This document shows, in pieces, positions 16,908 through 26,000 of a stretch of DNA of 64,000 nucleotides. Each line of letters opens with the position of its first letter. Within the stretch, counting starts at the first letter, position 1. The translations under genes and the position numbers were made by a program. The notes under the pieces were generated by a model. That model did not search any database, was not told where the DNA came from, and worked only from the letters and a program-made list of their open reading frames with translations. Origin of the DNA: Crateriforma spongiae (GTDB lineage Bacteria > Planctomycetota > Planctomycetia > Pirellulales > Pirellulaceae); the NCBI RefSeq assembly GCF_012290005.1, contig NZ_JAAXMS010000003.1, positions 744,001 to 808,000 on the forward strand, read 5' to 3'.

Positions 16908-17892
16908 AATTCGGATCCGGCTCAGCGTCGGCCTGATCGTCGTCGCCGTCTTGCATGCCGTGTTGCTCGGTGCCGTGTTCACCGCCCTGCATCGCAAACC
17001 CAATCCATCGCCGGAAAGCACCCGGCGACTGCCACCAGCCCAACCGGTCAGCGAGGTCGGTCAGCAGATTCAGCAATTACCACAACCGTCGCGCGTCAAC
17101 TTAGAAGCCCAAAGCGAACTGAAGCAGCAGTCAGGTTATTGCCCGCCGGCCTGTCCGCCCAACATGACGCCGACGGTGCAACCTTATCGGGTTGTGCCCA
17201 GCACACCTACCGCTCCGGCACCGATCATTGTCACTCCGACTGCGACCAGCACGCGACCCGCAACGCCTCCCGAGCAAGCCAAGAAGCGATATCAAATCGC
17301 ATTGTTTGTAGGTAACGATGCCAAGAGCCAGCAACTGTTGCAGTGGTTTGAAAGCGATCCGAATCTGGTTCGCTTGAAATCCAAGTGTGCGTTCCAGGTC
17401 TACACCGAAACCAACGCACTGTATCGCACTCGCTATGCCGACATCGTCCCGGTCAACCAATTCCCGGTTGTCTTATTCCAGGATTCAACCGGCGGTCATG
17501 TCCACGCGGCTGGTCACACCATGCTGCCGTCGACGCCTCGCGAACTCTACGACGATCTGCGTCACGGTTACGAACTGTATCAGCAAACTCGGCAAGCCCA
17601 GCGAACCGGGGCATTGAAGACTCGCGGCTATTCCTGGGATGCCGCGATCAATCCCACGATGCAACTCTCGCCCGAGGATTGCCCGGACGGCTACTGCCCC
17701 ATCGAACCGGTCGACAATACTTGGCGGCCGTTTGATCGCGACCGAGACGGCGACCGCGATCGACTCTTTGACCGCGACTCTGGCGGACGCAACGCCCTGA
17801 TTTGGGCGGGGGCCGGCGAACTCGCCACGCTCGCTTTGATCTTCGTCGCCGTTCTGTTGCTCGGGTTCATTCTCATCAAACGAGGTCTTTGA
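16897..17892 (+). CDS. membrane-anchored protein with thioredoxin-like domain
   Basis: A 331-aa protein with a hydrophobic segment at residues 8-28 and another at the C-terminus (ELATLALIFVAVLLLGFILI). A proline-rich linker spans about 35-125. The central domain (KRYQIALFVGNDAKSQQLLQWFE, then VPVNQFPVVLFQD with a proline before a buried strand) has a thioredoxin-like layout but lacks CxxC. A short run of RDRDGDRDRD precedes the last helix. Translationally coupled to the putative peptidase. Two membrane anchors in a structural cluster suggest an envelope-facing accessory role. Confidence 0.6.
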   Translation: MKDEIRIRLSVGLIVVAVLHAVLLGAVFTALHRKPNPSPESTRRLPPAQPVSEVGQQIQQLPQPSRVNLEAQSELKQQSGYCPPACPPNMTPTVQPYRVVPSTPTAPAPIIVTPTATSTRPATPPEQAKKRYQIALFVGNDAKSQQLLQWFESDPNLVRLKSKCAFQVYTETNALYRTRYADIVPVNQFPVVLFQDSTGGHVHAAGHTMLPSTPRELYDDLRHGYELYQQTRQAQRTGALKTRGYSWDAAINPTMQLSPEDCPDGYCPIEPVDNTWRPFDRDRDGDRDRLFDRDSGGRNALIWAGAGELATLALIFVAVLLLGFILIKRGL

Positions 17893-17898
17893 AAACTC

Positions 17899-18177
17899 AT
17901 GATTCTTGGAATTGCCATCGTTGTCGTCTTGGTCCTCGTTGCCATCGCGATTCTGCCCTCAAAGAAACGAGACCGTGACGGATCGCCGCCCGGCTTTGTG
18001 CAACCATTCACGCGTCAAGCCAACTTCCGTCAGCAACAGCTTAACGAAGAAGCCGAAGCGATCGCGGATGAATACCAACGTCGCGCTGACGAAGCTTGGC
18101 GTGATGAACTCGGTGAAAAGGCCGCGGCTCTCTTTCAGGCCAAGCCAACCACCGCAGCGAAGTCACGCAAGTCGTGA
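17899..18177 (+). CDS. single-span membrane protein with coiled coil
   Basis: A 92-aa protein: one N-terminal transmembrane segment (ILGIAIVVVLVLVAIAIL), then a basic and a glutamate/alanine-rich coiled-coil region. Coupled to its neighbours on both sides. Could be a spanin-like or holin-associated protein, but the evidence is only the layout. Confidence 0.5.
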   Translation: MILGIAIVVVLVLVAIAILPSKKRDRDGSPPGFVQPFTRQANFRQQQLNEEAEAIADEYQRRADEAWRDELGEKAAALFQAKPTTAAKSRKS

Positions 18178-18554
18178 CCGACATGCTGCAGCGAGGTCAG
18201 TCATGGCTATCGGCCAAGCTGACCAAGCACGCCTCTCGGCCGGTCGTTTATCAGCGTGAAGAGGTCTCGGTCGAGTTGCCCGCCACCATCGGTAAGTCCG
18301 AATACGAGCAGGACGACGGCGAAGGTGTCATCACGCGTGCCCAAGTTCGCGACTTCCTTATCAACACCAAAGACCTGCTGTCATCCGAGATCGCCACCTG
18401 GCCCCGCCGCGGTGATCGTATCCTCGAGACCGACGGTGACACCACGTTCGTCTACGAGTTGATGTCAATCGGCAATGAACCGCCATGGCGATACAGCGAT
18501 CCGTTTCGCATCAAACTTCGCATCCACACCAAACTGGTCGACACCATCTCATGA
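18174..18554 (+). CDS. probable head-tail connector protein
   Basis: A 126-aa protein that starts with GTG overlapping the previous TGA. The layout (VVYQREEVSVELPATIGKSEYE...VITRAQVRDFLI...PRRGDRILETDGDTTFVYELM) resembles head completion or stopper proteins with a small beta barrel. Position between head and tail genes supports this. Specific family not certain. Confidence 0.62.
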   Translation: MTDMLQRGQSWLSAKLTKHASRPVVYQREEVSVELPATIGKSEYEQDDGEGVITRAQVRDFLINTKDLLSSEIATWPRRGDRILETDGDTTFVYELMSIGNEPPWRYSDPFRIKLRIHTKLVDTIS

Positions 18555-19006
18555 CTGCCGCCTCCGCAAAGCTGACTCCGGCCACCGTTATTCAGATCGC
18601 CGACAGCGTCGTCGCTGAACTCAACGCCGCCGACTTGTCGAAGAATCCGACCGCCCAGCGACTGTACGTTCCCGACTTTGACCTCGAAGACATGAAGGAA
18701 CTGCGAGTCACCGTGGTGCCTCGCGAAGTCGGATACCTGCCGCTCGACCGCGCGACCAACAAGTACCACGCGACCATCGACGTCGCCGTGCAAAAGAAGT
18801 TTTCCAAAGGCGATGCCAAGGAAATCGACCCACTGGTGGTATACGTCGAAGAGATCGCCGATTATTTCCGGCTCAAGCGACTCAATTCGTTCGTTGCCGC
18901 ACGCTGTATCAAAGTCGAAAACGCAGTGCCCTACTCCACCGAGCACTGGACGCAGTTCAATCAATTCACGAGCTTGTTGACGCTGACGTTTGAACTCGCG
19001 AAGTGA
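18551..19006 (+). CDS. probable tail terminator or minor tail protein
   Basis: A 151-aa protein starting at ATG 18551, 4 bp inside the previous gene. The core ELRVTVVPREVGYLPLDRATNKYHATIDVAVQKKF looks like the beta-sheet of tail completion proteins. The end ...TLTFELAK is typical of a strand-terminated fold. Assignment rests mainly on gene order. Confidence 0.6.
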   Translation: MTAASAKLTPATVIQIADSVVAELNAADLSKNPTAQRLYVPDFDLEDMKELRVTVVPREVGYLPLDRATNKYHATIDVAVQKKFSKGDAKEIDPLVVYVEEIADYFRLKRLNSFVAARCIKVENAVPYSTEHWTQFNQFTSLLTLTFELAK

Positions 19007-19014
19007 CATTCGGA

Positions 19015-19773
19015 TCACATCGGTGGGAAATGGATACTTGGGTGGCCGGGAGCGATCACCAACAGGAGCAGTGCGACCATCGGGATCGACGCGATCACCG
19101 GAAGGACGACTAAAAACGGATACATCCACCATCTCATTTGCTTACGATCCTTTGAAGCAACGAAAAGATGGGCCGGCAAGTACACGAACAGTCCATAGAT
19201 CAAGATCCACTGGGCAAGCATCAGTGGGTTTGGACCAGAGAACATGACTTCTCCAATGAAGCCAGTGATGCCGTAGCAAATGAAGACAGCGAATGGCGAT
19301 ATCGCATAGCGGCTGAGCAACCATCCGAGAATGGCATATTGTGGTAAGAAAACAACGACGCTGTGGAACATGACCACATCGAGATAGTTAGCCGAGGCTG
19401 TGATATACACCTCACCAATTTCCGCTCCGAAGATGGGAGCACAATTGGTCATCGCTGTCGTGACGGCTTCACCAAGGAGAGCCATCAGCGTGGCACCCAA
19501 AAAGAACAAGAGCGGGAGGGGTTTCTGAGTGCTTTCGCCGACTTTGCTCACATAATCGCGTGAACGAAGCGAGATCAAACCGAAGAGAACGATCCAAAGA
19601 AGGTTCACTCCCCACAACATTTTGGCCATGACGCCAAGTTTCGCATTGTCGATTCCGCCCAGAGTAAGAAACGTTGTTAGCAAGAACTGCCATACAAGCA
19701 GGACGATGATGATCGATCGTTTCACTTCGTCGCGGCTCCGACTTTGAAAACTGGTGAGCCCGAAGCCTATCAC
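19015..19773 (-). CDS. multi-pass membrane protein inserted on the opposite strand
   Basis: A 252-aa protein with about seven hydrophobic segments. The last segments include WMYPFLVVLPVIASIPMVALLLLVI. No known family recognised. It interrupts the tail operon on the opposite strand, which is the arrangement of a moron: an extra gene carried for the host rather than for virion assembly. A role in host fitness or exclusion of other phages is inference. Confidence 0.6.
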   Translation of the reverse strand: MIGFGLTSFQSRSRDEVKRSIIIVLLVWQFLLTTFLTLGGIDNAKLGVMAKMLWGVNLLWIVLFGLISLRSRDYVSKVGESTQKPLPLLFFLGATLMALLGEAVTTAMTNCAPIFGAEIGEVYITASANYLDVVMFHSVVVFLPQYAILGWLLSRYAISPFAVFICYGITGFIGEVMFSGPNPLMLAQWILIYGLFVYLPAHLFVASKDRKQMRWWMYPFLVVLPVIASIPMVALLLLVIAPGHPSIHFPPM

Positions 19774-19779
19774 CGATCA

Positions 19780-20337
19780 ATGATTCGAATCAACATAAAG
19801 GCTCATCTTGATGCGGATCGTATTAGACGCAAAGTCGACCAAGCGTCATTCAATTCGCTCGGTCACGCAGGCGGAACAATTCGGAAGACTGCGTATCGCA
19901 GCATCCGCAAACGCAAAAAAACCTCGCGGCCCGGCAGCCCGCCGAGTTCCCCCACTGGCCGACTGCGTCGATCCTTTCGCTACGAAGTGGAGCGACAAAC
20001 ACCCGGCGTCGTCATCGGTCCGGTCAACGAAATCTCTGGCCGGCTATGGAACCTACACGAATTCGGTGGAATCGCTCGCAAACGCCGGCGGCTCAAACGG
20101 CATCGTTTTCGCGTTGGCCAACACGGGCCGGTTCGCTCGCTTGGCAATGGCAGATTTGTTCGCATCGAACTGCGAACCGCCGCGCAAGCCAACCGTGCTC
20201 GCCGATTGATCGACGAAGAGAACCAGCGTCGCGGTGCCGAAAAACCTCGCCGCTACCCCAAGCGACCGTTCATGAAGCCGGCGCTCGACACCCACCGAGC
20301 CCAGCTTCCCAAGTTTTGGCGGGATTCCGTCAGATAA
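19780..20337 (+). CDS. minor tail protein, HK97 gp10-like
   Basis: A 185-aa very basic protein starting MIRINIKAHLDADRIRRKVDQASF. The KTAYRSIRKRKKTSRPGSPPSSPTGRLRRSF block near residues 37-68 and the final PKRPFMKPALDTHRAQLPKFWRDSV match the layout of gp10/HK97-type tail-joining proteins. Separated from the upstream tail gene by the opposite-strand membrane gene. Start at ATG 19780, as the in-frame codons upstream lie within the neighbour's start region. Confidence 0.72.
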   Translation: MIRINIKAHLDADRIRRKVDQASFNSLGHAGGTIRKTAYRSIRKRKKTSRPGSPPSSPTGRLRRSFRYEVERQTPGVVIGPVNEISGRLWNLHEFGGIARKRRRLKRHRFRVGQHGPVRSLGNGRFVRIELRTAAQANRARRLIDEENQRRGAEKPRRYPKRPFMKPALDTHRAQLPKFWRDSVR

Positions 20338-20376
20338 CCCCCAGAACAAATTTGTCCTGAATGGAACCCCAACTCT

Positions 20377-20787
20377 ATGTCTGCTGAAGTCGTCCTCGGA
20401 CTCGACGCCGTCCTCACCATCGATGGCGCCGAGATCAAAAACGTCAAAGACTTGACCGTCACGCTCGAGAAAGCGGAAGCCGACGCATCGACCCGCGACA
20501 ACAACGGTTGGCGAGCGACCGTCGGCACGCTCAAAGACGCTTCGATCGAGTTCACAGTCCTCAACAAATCCGGCGACACCGCTTTCGGCATGTTGCAAGG
20601 ACTTTGGGCCAGCGGAACACCGACCGACGTCGGCATCAGCGACGCCGGCGGATCGCTATCGCTGACCTGCGAAGTCATGAACTTCGACGTCAACCAAAAT
20701 CTTGAGGAAGTCGTCTCGGCCGACGTGACGCTCAAACCGACGCAGTCGTCGTCAGGTGGTGGGATGAATGTTGGCAGTAGTGGCTAG
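20377..20787 (+). CDS. major tail tube protein
   Basis: A 136-aa protein with the tail tube pattern: LGLDAVLTIDGAEIKNVKDLTVTLEKAEADASTR, WRATVGTLKDASIEFTVL, and a late LTCEVMNFDVNQNLEEVVSADVTLKPT. It polymerises into the tail tube. Ends in a glycine/serine tail. Well placed before the chaperone and tape measure genes. Confidence 0.8.
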   Translation: MSAEVVLGLDAVLTIDGAEIKNVKDLTVTLEKAEADASTRDNNGWRATVGTLKDASIEFTVLNKSGDTAFGMLQGLWASGTPTDVGISDAGGSLSLTCEVMNFDVNQNLEEVVSADVTLKPTQSSSGGGMNVGSSG

Positions 20788-20836
20788 CCAACGACGGACT
20801 ACGTAGCGCATGCTGATGGGCGACATCCAGTGGCAC

Positions 20837-22234
20837 TCAGTGACAGAAGGCGACCCGCAGTCGATTGAAAACATCAAGCTCTCGCGATCCACCACTATCT
20901 ACAACGATAATGAGCTCCGATGGACCAGCCACCTCTATTGGCTCTTTGAAGGTGAAGAATAGCTCTTTTGAATCTTGGTCGTTCGTTAGCGGGGGAATTT
21001 CGTAGCCGGTATCAGTTAGAGAATCAATGCAGTCGCCAATCAATTCACTCTTTGGATCTTGGGGAGACCAACAGTGCGCCCATTCGAGTTTGCGGTTGCC
21101 TGAAACCTCAGACTGAAAATATGCTGGTAGTTCGAACAGCAGCAATTTCTTCGCCGGATCGGTGCCCAGTCTTCTGTTGTCCCGCCGATCGTTCGGAAGG
21201 ATCTCAAGCTTCATACGCCGGAGCGTTGCTGGCTTGTCGAATTTAAATTTCAGTTCCAACTGTTGCGAACGTGTCTCCTTTGATGGGTTGATCTTGATTG
21301 ATCCATCATCTGCGATTGAAACAGCATTACCACCTCGAACACTCGCAGCATGCGGGGTGACTACTACCCATGGCTCAACGCTGATTGATGCTCTGGCCGT
21401 CGAAGCATATTGGAGGAAATCTGCGATTTGCAGATCCCAGCGATCAAGTCCCCAAAAATAGACGCGGTATCCATCCTGTTTCAGTTTCATTCCGGATGGC
21501 ACTCTGCAATGGAAGCTCCACAGTTGCATTCCTTCGTTGGCCTTTGATGATCGCTCGATGCTAATCTGAATTTCTCGCGGATGATTATCGATGGCGTCGA
21601 CATATCCTTCGCTTTGATGCAGCCACTTCAATTCGTCGGTGACAGCAAAACGCACCCTGTGGCCGTTCGCGTAGATGCGTCTCGCAAGATCGAACTGGGT
21701 TTCCGAGATTTGGTCTGCTGTATCAGGGTAAAAGCTGAATCGAACTGGGGCGCCCTCAAAACCTGGCATGTCCGTAACGGTGCACTCGAACCTAACGCTA
21801 CCGCCCTTATGGATTGGCTTCGGGATGGCGTCTTCGCCGAGATTGGATGATGTGACGATCGGTGGTAACCCATCCGGCATCGTTCTACTACGCAAGACAA
21901 ATCGGTGGTTGTTTATCTCGCCTGGCACGATACGACTTGGAACCTCGTCGATACTTACGATCTTGTGAGCGTCGTGCGAATTGGCGATGTAGTAGTGGAA
22001 GCCTGGCTCTGGAGACGAAACAAAACGGAGCACTCCGTTTTCGTCGGTCTTCCCAATCGGGACTCCCCAAATCTCAGCGAGTGAATTTTCTTTCGCAAAT
22101 ACCAGTCCGGGAATCCCTCGTCCGGTGTCTCCATCAATTGCATGCAGTTCGACCAATCCTTGCTCGATTTCATCGGAGAGTGCTGGAATGCAGAAGAATA
22201 GCATCAAGCAGATAAATGGAAGACAGCGTGCCAT
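20837..22234 (-). CDS. secreted protein of unknown function on the opposite strand
   Basis: A 465-aa protein with a clear signal peptide (CLPFICLMLFFCIPALSD) and no other membrane segment. Most of the sequence looks like beta-sandwich domains (GLVELHAIDGDTGRGIPGLVF resembles a carboxypeptidase-regulatory-like domain; later VRFSFYPDT and PATLRRMKLEILP). It is common planctomycete periplasmic style. It lies inside the tail operon on the opposite strand, so it is a cargo gene. Function not assigned. Confidence 0.6.
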   Translation of the reverse strand: MARCLPFICLMLFFCIPALSDEIEQGLVELHAIDGDTGRGIPGLVFAKENSLAEIWGVPIGKTDENGVLRFVSSPEPGFHYYIANSHDAHKIVSIDEVPSRIVPGEINNHRFVLRSRTMPDGLPPIVTSSNLGEDAIPKPIHKGGSVRFECTVTDMPGFEGAPVRFSFYPDTADQISETQFDLARRIYANGHRVRFAVTDELKWLHQSEGYVDAIDNHPREIQISIERSSKANEGMQLWSFHCRVPSGMKLKQDGYRVYFWGLDRWDLQIADFLQYASTARASISVEPWVVVTPHAASVRGGNAVSIADDGSIKINPSKETRSQQLELKFKFDKPATLRRMKLEILPNDRRDNRRLGTDPAKKLLLFELPAYFQSEVSGNRKLEWAHCWSPQDPKSELIGDCIDSLTDTGYEIPPLTNDQDSKELFFTFKEPIEVAGPSELIIVVDSGGSRELDVFNRLRVAFCH

Positions 22235-22305
22235 AACGTTCGCACTTTGAAGAGTCGAATTACCACCTCTACCAGACCAGAGTATAGCAACCCGAGTTCG
22301 TTACC

Positions 22306-22806
22306 ATGCAAAAGTTCGTTGACCGGCACGGTCGCGTTTGGATCGTTGACATCGACAACACAACGCTTCGCCGCGTGAAAACACTCACCGGCGTTCGGTT
22401 GCTCGATGCGGTCGATGGCGATTTGATCCCGCAGATGACGCAGGACTTCCTGTTGCTGGGTGAAGTCTTGTTCGCGGTCTGTAAGCCACAAGCCGACAAG
22501 GACAACGTCGACCAAGAGGTCTTCGAGTCTGGCCTGTCGGGCGATTGCCTCACCGAAGCCCGCAACTCGCTCGTCGAGGCGTTGTTGGACTTCCTCCCGG
22601 AGGACCAACGCCGTCTGCTCAGCAAAGCGGTGACGCATCAACGCGAGGTGACGGCACGCGGGATGGAGATGCTGCATCGGAAGCTCGACGATCCGACGAT
22701 GGCGGACCGGATGGTCGCGGAACTCGAAGCGAATCTGGAGGTGCCCGGCTTGAACGTGAAATCTGTCACCTCGCCGGCGTCCTCGGCGTCGACCCCGGAC
22801 CGCTAA
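22306..22806 (+). CDS. tail assembly chaperone, short form
   Basis: A 166-aa protein between the tail tube and tape measure genes, the usual place of the lambda G-like chaperone. It has an N-terminal beta part (DRHGRVWIVDIDNTTLRRVKTLTGV) and a long helical part (NSLVEALLDFLPEDQRRLLSKAV), and ends shortly before a second frame continues the product. The chaperone coats the tape measure during tail assembly. Confidence 0.75.
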   Translation: MQKFVDRHGRVWIVDIDNTTLRRVKTLTGVRLLDAVDGDLIPQMTQDFLLLGEVLFAVCKPQADKDNVDQEVFESGLSGDCLTEARNSLVEALLDFLPEDQRRLLSKAVTHQREVTARGMEMLHRKLDDPTMADRMVAELEANLEVPGLNVKSVTSPASSASTPDR

Positions 22807-22817
22807 CGCTTCGTCAA

Positions 22818-23039
22818 ATGGTGTGGATGGTCAACGCCCGTCGACAACACGATTGGCAACTGGCCAGCACGCTGGTGTGGATCACCGCCGAAGTCAACCG
22901 CGACCGCAAAAGACGTCGCAAACCATTCAAGCCCGACGACTTCAATCCATGCGTTACCACGCGGCCCGCGCTGGCAAAAGCGAGTGTCAAACAAGTCGCA
23001 TCGCTTCTCGGTGCCAAGTTTCATCCGTCTAGCAATTAG
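22818..23039 (+). CDS. tail chaperone C-terminal segment, probably made by -1 frameshift
   Basis: The segment (LTLRQMVWMVNARRQHDWQLASTLVWITAEVNRDRKRRRKPFKPDDF) lies in the -1 frame relative to the short chaperone. The conserved-looking LTLRQ residues sit just before the ATG at 22818, and the frame is open back to 22545. This fits the GT extension seen in many siphophages. A slippery heptamer was not pinned down. Independent initiation at 22818 (73 aa) is the alternative. Confidence 0.62.
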   Translation: MVWMVNARRQHDWQLASTLVWITAEVNRDRKRRRKPFKPDDFNPCVTTRPALAKASVKQVASLLGAKFHPSSN

Positions 23040-23062
23040 TTCCTAACAACTAGCCACTCCCC

Positions 23063-26000
23063 ATGTCCCAAGTTCGTGCCGGAGCTGCTTTCGTCGAACT
23101 GACGCTGAAGAATTCCGCGTTGGTGAAGGGACTGCGTTCGGCACAGAAACAGTTGTCGTCCTTCGCAGCATCCACGTCGATGATGGGCGCAAAGCTAACC
23201 GGCCTCGGCGTCGCGATGGCCGCACCGCTGGGTGACGGCATTCGCAAGTTCGCCGAATACGATGACGCGATCCGTCAAGTCGGCGCGATCACGGGAGCCA
23301 CCGGCACGGCCTTCGATCGTCTGAACGCGAAAGCCAAACAACTCGGAACGACCACCAGCTTCTCCGCTGTCGAGGTTGCAAACCTTATGACCGAACTCGG
23401 CCGAGCAGGTTTTGACTCACGGCAAATTGAAGACATGACCGGGAGCGTCATGAATCTCGCTCGCGCGACCGGTACTGACGCAACGCTCGCGTCCGGCATC
23501 TTCGCCGCCGCCATTCGCCAATTCAACATGCAAGCTGGAGATGCCTCACGGGTCGCCGACGGACTGACGGCCGCCGCCAACAAGAGTTTCAACAGCGTCG
23601 AGTCGCTCGGCGAAGCACTGAAATACGCCGGCCCGGTTGCGGCCGATGCGAACATGAGCCTCGAAGAAACGCTGGCGATCCTGGGGACGCTAGGTAACGT
23701 TGGCATTCAAGGTTCGTCGGCCGGCAACGCACTGAAGCGTTTGTTGACTCTATCGGCCGCTGAATCCGAGAAGTTTCAAAAGGTGTTCGGGGTCGCGACC
23801 AAGGATGCGGCTGGCAACGCACGACCGCTTGTCGATGTCTTGGGCGAAGTCGCACAGGCCACAAAAACTCTCGGATCCTCCGATCGCGCCGCCAAGTTCA
23901 ATGAAGTCTTCGGAATGCTCGGCATCACGGCCGCGTCCGCCATTGGCAAAACGGTCACCGACACGCGTGAGTTGCTCGGAGAACTGGAAGGTGCCGGTGG
24001 CATCGCGAAAAAGACCGCTGCCAAGATGGAGTCGGGACTCGGCGGTGCGTTCCGCGTTCTGTCCAGTTCCTTTGAGGCGGTCCGCATCGCCATCGGTGAA
24101 GCCCTCGAAAAACCGATCCAACGTCTCACCGAAAATATCTCGACCGCCGCGTCCGCGATGACACGATGGATCGGAGAGAACAAAAGAGTCATCCAAGTCG
24201 CCGCATTAGTCGCGGCCGGAGTCGGTGCGGCCGGTGCCGCGTTGCTAACGATCGGCTCGGCAGCCGCGGCAGCGTCGATGGCAGTCGGAGGATTGCTGGG
24301 CATCTTCTCCGCGATCGGCAGCGTCGTTGGAATGGCAGGTGCAGCAGTCGCCGCATTGCTATCGCCGATCGGATTGGTGATCGCAGGGGTCGCTGGTCTG
24401 GGCCTGTACCTTGCGAAGACGTCCGGACTGCTTTCACGAGTCTCCGAGTTCTTCAAAACCGCATTCGCTCAGATCGCCGTCGACTCGCAAGCCGCCTTCA
24501 AATCGATCGCCGCATCGTTGGCATCGGGCGACATCACCGGTGCCGCCAAAGTCATGTGGGCATACTTGCGAGGCCTTTGGAAACAAGGCGTCGCGGCTCT
24601 CTCCAACGCATGGGAACAACTCTCATCGAGCCTCGATGATTTCGCCGGTGGATTGCTGTCCGCAGTTGGCAGTTTGCTCCGCAGCACCCTAGCTTGGGCG
24701 AGCGAAAACCGAACAGCGATCCTGACTGCCGTGGCCGGCTTCGCCGCCATGAAAGTCGCTGCCACCGGCGTGGGTGCCGCAATGATCGCACTTAAAGGCA
24801 TCACGCTCGGCCTGTCCGTGGCATCCAAAACTCTCGCCGCAACGTGGGCAGTTATGAAAGGCGTTGGTGCTGGCATCAAGGCCGTCTTCATCGGAATAGC
24901 TGCAGTCAAGAAAATCAACATTGCGTTGGCGGGTGTCTACGCCGCAGTCACTGGGGGATTGTCCGCCGCGTTTGGATTATTGACCGGAGCGATCAGCGCC
25001 GCAGCCGGTGCGATGGCGTTGCTGTTCTCGCCGCTTGGTCTGGTCGTCGCTGGTGTCGCCGCGCTGGGTGCCTACTTCCTCTACACATCGGGAGCCATTG
25101 GCAGCTCGATCGACTTCCTCAAAGGAGCGTTCCAGAAACTCAAAGCCGATACGATGGCCGCCTTCGGAGCGATCGCCAACGCGCTGAGAGCAGGCGACAT
25201 CAATGCCGCAGTCGACGTGCTATGGTCCTACATCAAACTGCAGTGGACCAAGGGTACGACGTGGCTATCCGGCATGTGGTCACGCTTCACCGCGTACCTT
25301 TCGGACGCTTGGGGCGACGCAATTTACAAACTGGCCGATCAACTGATCCAAGGTTTTGGCGGACTACGAGCGGTCTGGAACAGCACGGTTGCCTATCTCG
25401 CTGACGGTTGGACGATCCTCACGTCCGCTGTCCAGAAAGGTTGGAACAACACGGTCGGCCTTCTGAAGAAAAGTTTCCTCAAACTCCACGAGCTGGTCGA
25501 TATCGCCGGCGATGTGGCCATCCAGATCGGCGGTGTCCTGGTCAACGCGTTGGCTGGTGTCGAAGGAGCCTGGGTCGAAACGATCGACTACCTCGCTGAT
25601 TCTTGGGCGGTGTTTGTCGGCGAAGTCCGCAAGATGTGGAACAGCACGGTCGGGTTCCTTCGCAAGGCGTGGGTGAAGCTCAAGTCACTCTTTGACGACG
25701 ACATCAATGTTGAAGCCGAAGTGCGCAAGATCGACAACGAAACCAACGCCAACAACGCGGCCGAAGAACGCAAACGCCAAACCGCGATCGCCGGTCGCGC
25801 CGAACGACGCCGCAAGCGTAAGGCGGAGATCGAAGCGAACCGCAAGGCGATGCAGGACGATCTGCAACGTCAACTTGACGAGCGAAAGAAGTCACGCGAA
25901 GGCCGCGATCTCGACGTCGACTTCGCCGCAATCGACGCGGAAACCGAACAACAGAACGCAGCAGTTGACGTCGAACGTGACCGCCAGTTTGAGGCCAACG

